In this document: positions 60,390 through 64,000 of the stretch, piece after piece
Numbering within the stretch: the stretch's first letter is position 1
How the letters are laid out: each line of letters starts with the position of its first letter
Made by a program: the position numbers and the translations under genes
Notes under the pieces: generated by a model
What the model was told of the DNA's origin: nothing
Seen by the model: the letters and a program-made list of their open reading frames with translations, nothing else
The model's database searches: none
Assembly (NCBI GenBank): GCA_015063385.1
Contig: SVUG01000001.1
Location: 192,709-256,708 of the forward strand
Reading direction: 5' to 3'
Origin: Oscillospiraceae bacterium
Lineage (GTDB): Bacteria; Bacillota; Clostridia; Oscillospirales; CAG-272
DNA: 64,000 bases

Positions 60390-61280
60390 ATGCCCAAAGA
60401 ACCCATAAGGCATCATTACATACCGCAGTTCATTTTGCGTAATTTTGCCTGTGATTATGATAATAAACTTGTCTATTATTGTGACAAAGAAAATCGTTTT
60501 ATTTCAGAACGTGCGATCCGTGAAATCTTTATGGAGCACAATCTCTATCGCGATGAAATAAACCATTCGGACAAACCTGTAAAAATAGAAAACGATTTGG
60601 CCAAATACGAATCTGAGGTCGCCCTCATAATTAGAGGAAAGTTTTTGGATGGTCGAAAAATTGAGATAACCTCAAGCGAAGATAAGATGCTTAAACTGTT
60701 TTTTGCCATTATGTCTTTTAGAAGTGCGAATGCAAAAGAGCAATTAACAAGGAGCCTTTCACAAGAATCCAGAGAATATTATAAGTATTTTCAGCCTAAT
60801 GAGGATTTTGAAGATTTTTGGAAAAGGAACTTGGGATGTTTGGTCCAATGTAGGTCTATTGGCGAAGTAGTTAATCATCCTGATATAGATCCTCCGATAA
60901 AATCGTTTATGCAACGAGATACAAATGGATCGTCAGATAAGTATTTCGTTGTAGTCGAAGCTAAAGATGGAGACGTTTTTATACTGGGAGATTGTTATCC
61001 TGTGGTTATTTCTGGTGATTATATGAATCTTCCGATGTATGACATTTTTCCTATTTCTCCAAATCGGGCAATTTTATTGGCCAGTGTTGGTGTTAATGCA
61101 ACACCACGTGACGTATTTGCATTACGCCCTGGTGTTTTTGACATTCCTCAAAAAAACGATATTGGTAATACTGTAATCACAAGAAAGAGACTTCTTTCAG
61201 AAGAAGTGCATTACATAAACCGAGAAATTGAAAAGAATTCTCGCAGAGGATTTATCTTCTTCCGATCCCCAAAGAACTGA
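60390..61280 (+). CDS. DUF4238 family protein
   Basis: A 296-residue soluble protein with the DUF4238 N-terminal signature HHYIPQFILRNFA (residues 8-20), followed by YYCDKENRFISERAIREIF. It ends with a V-I-S-G-D-Y and F-P-I-S-P-N-R-A-I-L-L pattern also typical of the family. DUF4238 proteins are scattered in accessory regions and sometimes near defence genes; the function is unknown. The gene is more AT-rich than the core of the window, suggesting transfer. GGGGGGAG precedes the start. Confidence 0.85.
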   Translation: MPKEPIRHHYIPQFILRNFACDYDNKLVYYCDKENRFISERAIREIFMEHNLYRDEINHSDKPVKIENDLAKYESEVALIIRGKFLDGRKIEITSSEDKMLKLFFAIMSFRSANAKEQLTRSLSQESREYYKYFQPNEDFEDFWKRNLGCLVQCRSIGEVVNHPDIDPPIKSFMQRDTNGSSDKYFVVVEAKDGDVFILGDCYPVVISGDYMNLPMYDIFPISPNRAILLASVGVNATPRDVFALRPGVFDIPQKNDIGNTVITRKRLLSEEVHYINREIEKNSRRGFIFFRSPKN

Positions 61281-61305
61281 CATTCAAATTGTTGAAAGGC
61301 GTATT

Positions 61306-61731
61306 ATGATTAAGGAACTAATACATGATCCGATATTCCTTGCGGGGAAGTCGGAGGTCGCAATGAAAGATGATTTGCCTATAGCGCAGGATCTGCTTGA
61401 TACACTTATAGCACACCGAGAAGGTTGCGTTGGTATGGCAGCTAATATGATTGGTTTCCGCAAGCGCATTATCGCCTTTCTCGACGAAAGCGGACGAGCT
61501 CCTACATATACGGTTATGCTCAATCCCGAGATTGTAGCTAAATCTGGAATATACGAAACCGAGGAAGGCTGTCTATCTCTTCTCGGTGGCCCACGAGAGT
61601 GCAAGAGATATAAGACAATCAAAGTGCAGTTCCAAACGCTCGAGATGAAAACTCATATTAAGAACTTTACAGGCTGGACGGCACAAATCATTCAGCATGA
61701 AGTTGATCATTGTAACGGAGTGTTGATTTAA
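61306..61731 (+). CDS. Peptide deformylase-like protein with altered motif 1
   Basis: A 141-residue protein starting at ATG 61306, six bases after AAAGG. It has the three deformylase regions: GCVGMAANMIG, EEGCLSL (metal-binding Cys) and QHEVDHCNG (HEVDH, two metal His and the catalytic Glu). In motif 1 the canonical GLAAPQ becomes GMAANM, so the catalytic Gln that stabilises the intermediate is Met. It is short but within the range of clostridial deformylase paralogues. It may deformylate slowly or have another substrate, for example as a resistance version. Confidence 0.88.
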   Translation: MIKELIHDPIFLAGKSEVAMKDDLPIAQDLLDTLIAHREGCVGMAANMIGFRKRIIAFLDESGRAPTYTVMLNPEIVAKSGIYETEEGCLSLLGGPRECKRYKTIKVQFQTLEMKTHIKNFTGWTAQIIQHEVDHCNGVLI

Positions 61732-61741
61732 GAGGTAATAG

Positions 61742-61776
61742 AAAAGAACTTGACTTCTTGGTCAAGTTCTTTTTTC
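61742..61776 (+). terminator. Terminator after the deformylase-like gene
   Basis: AAAAGAACTTGAC and GTCAAGTTCTTTT pair perfectly around TTCTTG, followed by further T. On the other strand it also lies just past the end of the 480-residue gene and could terminate it. Confidence 0.88.
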
Positions 61777-61828
61777 TGTATTGCTATGCTTATAGAAGAA
61801 GATAAATGAGATGGCGCGGTTAATGCTG

Positions 61829-63271
61829 TTATGCAACAGGATAAGTATGCGATTGTTTGATAAAAAGGATCTTGAGACGTAATACCTTAACCAAACATTG
61901 TCTTATGGTAAATGTAATATGGAATATGTCCCAAGCCATATTTTTAATGTTTTTTATTAAGGAAACTTGATTCTTTTGAATTTTCTTGAAAAAGCCAACG
62001 GTGTTTTCCGAGTTGTTATAGTAGTCGTAAGCCATAGCGAGCTCAGGCAATGGAAAATCATGAATTTCTGAAACCATAATGTCGCATAGCTTTTGGAATT
62101 GCTTCTCTGCAGGCAGATTGAAATAATGCAGCTTAACCCATATAATAACAAGCATGGTAAGGTAAATACGATTATATGTGTCTTCAATCGGTTTTACCAT
62201 ATTTAGATCGAAAAAGGAGTTGACAAGTTGTTGAGCATATCCGGCACGGTATGGATACATTTTATAACTTGACAAGTCTTTCTCAATTTGATCTATTTCA
62301 AGTACTAACTGTTCTTTTGTGTAATTTCCAGAAAGGTAGTTTTCAATAAAAAAAGGAGAATAATCGTATTGTGTTTGAGGATCTGATAAGAATTCTAATA
62401 TAGGTGACAGATCTACTGATGCTTTTCTTTTTTCGATCCATGTTTTGAAATATGATATAATGTTTGTATCAAAGCTTATATTTCTCTCGTTAACACATGT
62501 GTTGCGTGGTGATAATAGAATTCGATAACTTAGAAAATTAACTTTATTGTTTTTGAAAAAAGAGTAAATCGGGTAATTTGCCACAGCGCTTAATGGGAAG
62601 ATAGAGAACAAATCAACGGGGCTCCAGTTTTCGTCTTTGAGGCTGTTTTGTTTTATAATGACAAATTCGGATAATAGCATACTATTTGCCTTGTACAATT
62701 GCCAGGATTCTTCAAACGATTTAGCTGTTGCTACTTGGTGCAGCAAATTAACTATGTGTGTATTTTGATATTTATCTACATTCAAGAATGTATTATATAT
62801 TGTTTGATTTAACTCGTCATATATATCGTTATTAAAGGGTTCTTCTCTCCTTGACATTAGCAATTTTACGGTTTCAAATAAAGCGCGCACATTTATCAGT
62901 GAAAGCAAATAACTTTCGTATATGTATTGTGACAATTCTAATTTTTTAATCAGAGCATTGTTAGGCGCTAATAATTGTCCTTCATTAAAATGCTTTAATT
63001 TGTATTCTTCGATAGTATTAAAAGATTGTAAATAATTAGTTTTAATATCTCTTGCAAGAAGTGACAAAGTGTTATGGATATCTAAAATTTCTTCTTTAAT
63101 TAGCAGATGAGCAGAATTCGGCTTTGTCGCGTTTTGTTCCATAGATCCAATACGATAAACTAATAGTTCAATCATTTCTTGCTGTGCTTTTAACATTGAC
63201 TTCTTTTTGATTAGTTTTCTAATGGCTTTGTAATTGTTTTGATATTCACGAATTATTTCAAATATGTTCAT
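61829..63271 (-). CDS. Unknown 480-residue protein, possibly PIN-like, C-terminus doubtful
   Basis: A mostly helical, Lys/Asn-rich protein of no family I can name. Near residue 270 it has NERNISFDTNIISYFKTWIE, with an FDTN core like the first acidic motif of PIN-type nucleases, and near the end NMAWDIFHITF. A PIN-like toxin or RNase is therefore possible but weakly supported. After VK of RQCLVK the frame runs into a short Lys-rich end; the minus-one frame at that point continues for over 50 codons in more ordinary protein sequence, so a frameshift may have altered the C-terminus. The gene is distinctly AT-rich compared with the rest of the window. Confidence 0.7.
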   Translation of the reverse strand: MNIFEIIREYQNNYKAIRKLIKKKSMLKAQQEMIELLVYRIGSMEQNATKPNSAHLLIKEEILDIHNTLSLLARDIKTNYLQSFNTIEEYKLKHFNEGQLLAPNNALIKKLELSQYIYESYLLSLINVRALFETVKLLMSRREEPFNNDIYDELNQTIYNTFLNVDKYQNTHIVNLLHQVATAKSFEESWQLYKANSMLLSEFVIIKQNSLKDENWSPVDLFSIFPLSAVANYPIYSFFKNNKVNFLSYRILLSPRNTCVNERNISFDTNIISYFKTWIEKRKASVDLSPILEFLSDPQTQYDYSPFFIENYLSGNYTKEQLVLEIDQIEKDLSSYKMYPYRAGYAQQLVNSFFDLNMVKPIEDTYNRIYLTMLVIIWVKLHYFNLPAEKQFQKLCDIMVSEIHDFPLPELAMAYDYYNNSENTVGFFKKIQKNQVSLIKNIKNMAWDIFHITFTIRQCLVKVLRLKILFIKQSHTYPVA

Positions 63272-63535
63272 GTAGTATAAATTTAACTCCGTTTTTTCTG
63301 TTGGTCAAGAAAAATATTTTATTAATATTATATCATGCTTCTTTGAGTATTTCAATAAAACGCTTAGTTAATTGTTAAAAACAATCTGCGGTTAAATAGC
63401 ATCTTGTCTCAACATAAAATCCATTAACGAGTATTTAATATAAAAATGTATTTCTTATTTCGAAATAAAATAAAATATATCTGGACTTTGCAGAAGTTAT
63501 GTGGTATTGTGTTGTGCTAACAGGAGGTGCAACCA

Positions 63536-63807
63536 ATAGAAAGCATAATCAAAGAACTGTGGTACGGAAACATAATACCGCAAGAGGACAGCAGAACCAA
63601 TTCATCGGAGATGAAGGAGTTGCTCGGTTACATGGCGCGGCATCACGAAGACCTCGAAAAGACCTTCACCGATGAGCAACAAGAAATCTTCCAGAAATTT
63701 CATGATGCTGGAGTGAGTACGCAAGTCTTGGCGAATGTGCGATATTTTGCTACGCATTCAAGCTCGGCATGAGAATCGCAACAGAAGCGTTAATTGACGT
63801 CAAGTGA
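63536..63807 (+). pseudogene. Decayed DUF6809-type small gene
   Basis: After a perfect AGGAGG (63522-63527) and an 8-base spacer the frame starts with ATA at 63536 where family members have ATG; the following ESIIKELWYGNI is the DUF6809 N-terminal motif. Near 63739 the frame must shift by minus one to keep the family C-terminus (FKLGMRIATEALIDVK), which then ends at TGA 63805-63807; without the shift a stop comes at 63770. So both start codon and frame are damaged. A GTG at 63527 inside the Shine-Dalgarno could give a poor alternative start. Confidence 0.75.
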
Positions 63808-63817
63808 TAATCTTTAC

Positions 63818-63860
63818 AAAAGGTGGCAAGCACGATATATTGTGTCTTGCCGCCTTTTGT
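63818..63860 (+). terminator. Terminator after the DUF6809-type gene
   Basis: AAAAGGTGGCAAG (63818-63830) and CTTGCCGCCTTTT (63846-63858) pair with one mismatch around an AT loop and end in a T run. Confidence 0.8.
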
Positions 63861-63861
63861 A

Positions 63862-63890
63862 TTGACGATTTTGATGAAAAATGGTATAAT
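63862..63890 (+). promoter_or_regulatory. Promoter of the last, partial gene
   Basis: TTGACG (63862-63867), 17 bases, perfect TATAAT (63885-63890). Confidence 0.8.
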
Positions 63891-63931
63891 AAATGCAAAG
63901 AATTTCATATTAACAATTTTAGGATACAGGA

Positions 63932-64000
63932 ATGAACGATTTAATAGATAATTACTTAAAAGAAAACGAGTATTATAGCATATCATATGAATCAAGCGAA
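63932..64000 (+). CDS. Start of an unknown gene (partial)
   Basis: ATG 63932 follows AGGA-type ribosome binding sequence and a strong promoter about 45 bases upstream. The 23 visible codons (MNDLIDNYLKENEYYSISYE and on) stay open to the window edge. Too short to identify. Confidence 0.6.
   Translation, partial: MNDLIDNYLKENEYYSISYESSE

Noticed and set aside
63272..63526. Possible small RNA or gene in the AT-rich gap
   Set aside because: No promoter-terminator pair or coding signal stands out; the sequence is simply AT-rich.

Overview
The window looks like chromosomal DNA of an anaerobic, saccharolytic Firmicute of the class Clostridia, probably an uncultured Oscillospirales/Ruminococcaceae-type gut or rumen bacterium. 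This rests on sigma-A-type promoters (TTGACA-17-TATAAT), two T-box leaders, ferredoxin-dependent 2-oxoacid metabolism, CUT1/Lpl-type sugar transporters, many lipobox lipoproteins and strong AGGAGG ribosome binding sites. The taxonomic call is an inference from gene content. I saw no rRNA, tRNA, CRISPR array or insertion sequence.

Layout. (1) 0-4.4 kb: the tail of an unseen gene and a very large surface lipoprotein with three LamG-like domains. (2) 4.4-7.3 kb: an AraC regulator divergent from a GH3 glycosidase. (3) 7.4-11.2 kb: a TetR-led operon of a flavin-reductase-like protein, an NmrA-like SDR, a DUF1295 membrane protein and a small membrane protein. (4) 11.4-37.3 kb: a long carbohydrate region with a second GH3, an RpiR regulator, a GH38 alpha-mannosidase, NanE, a DUF4127 protein, a cytoplasmic and a secreted GHL10 protein, two more secreted proteins with the same Cys-rich 30-residue repeat (one a phosphodiester glycosidase), a sugar-binding lipoprotein, two permeases, a ROK kinase, an FAD oxidoreductase and an MsmK-type ATPase. 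Together they suggest uptake and intracellular degradation of a mannose- and N-acetylhexosamine-containing glycan. (5) 37.4-51.2 kb: an amino-acid locus built around two back-to-back T-box leaders. The leftward T-box (apparent Leu specifier CTC) controls an isopropylmalate-synthase-like protein that has lost its metal ligands and a TIM-barrel/acyl-CoA-synthetase fusion. The rightward T-box (Ile specifier ATC) precedes two HTH-cupin-acyl-CoA-synthetase fusions, a MinD-like ATPase, a four-subunit 2-oxoacid:ferredoxin oxidoreductase and a leucine-dehydrogenase-like enzyme. (6) 51.3-59.1 kb: a UPF0316 membrane protein and a leftward operon with an ABC-2 transporter, a YwaF-like membrane protein and two surface Ig-like proteins. 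(7) 59.6-64 kb: a looser, more AT-rich accessory tail with a CPBP protease, a DUF4238 protein, a deformylase-like protein with a changed active-site motif, an unknown 480-residue protein, a decayed DUF6809 gene and the start of another gene.

The most interesting part is region 5. Acyl-CoA synthetase, ferredoxin-dependent reductive carboxylation and amination by a leucine-dehydrogenase-type enzyme is the route by which rumen anaerobes turn branched-chain volatile fatty acids (isobutyrate, isovalerate, 2-methylbutyrate) into Val, Leu and Ile. Here it sits under T-boxes that would switch it on when Leu or Ile tRNA is uncharged, which argues for synthesis rather than breakdown. The ligases carry unusual N-terminal regulatory or TIM-barrel domains. 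The second item of note is the 7-Cys/1-His repeat shared by three consecutive secreted proteins in region 4.
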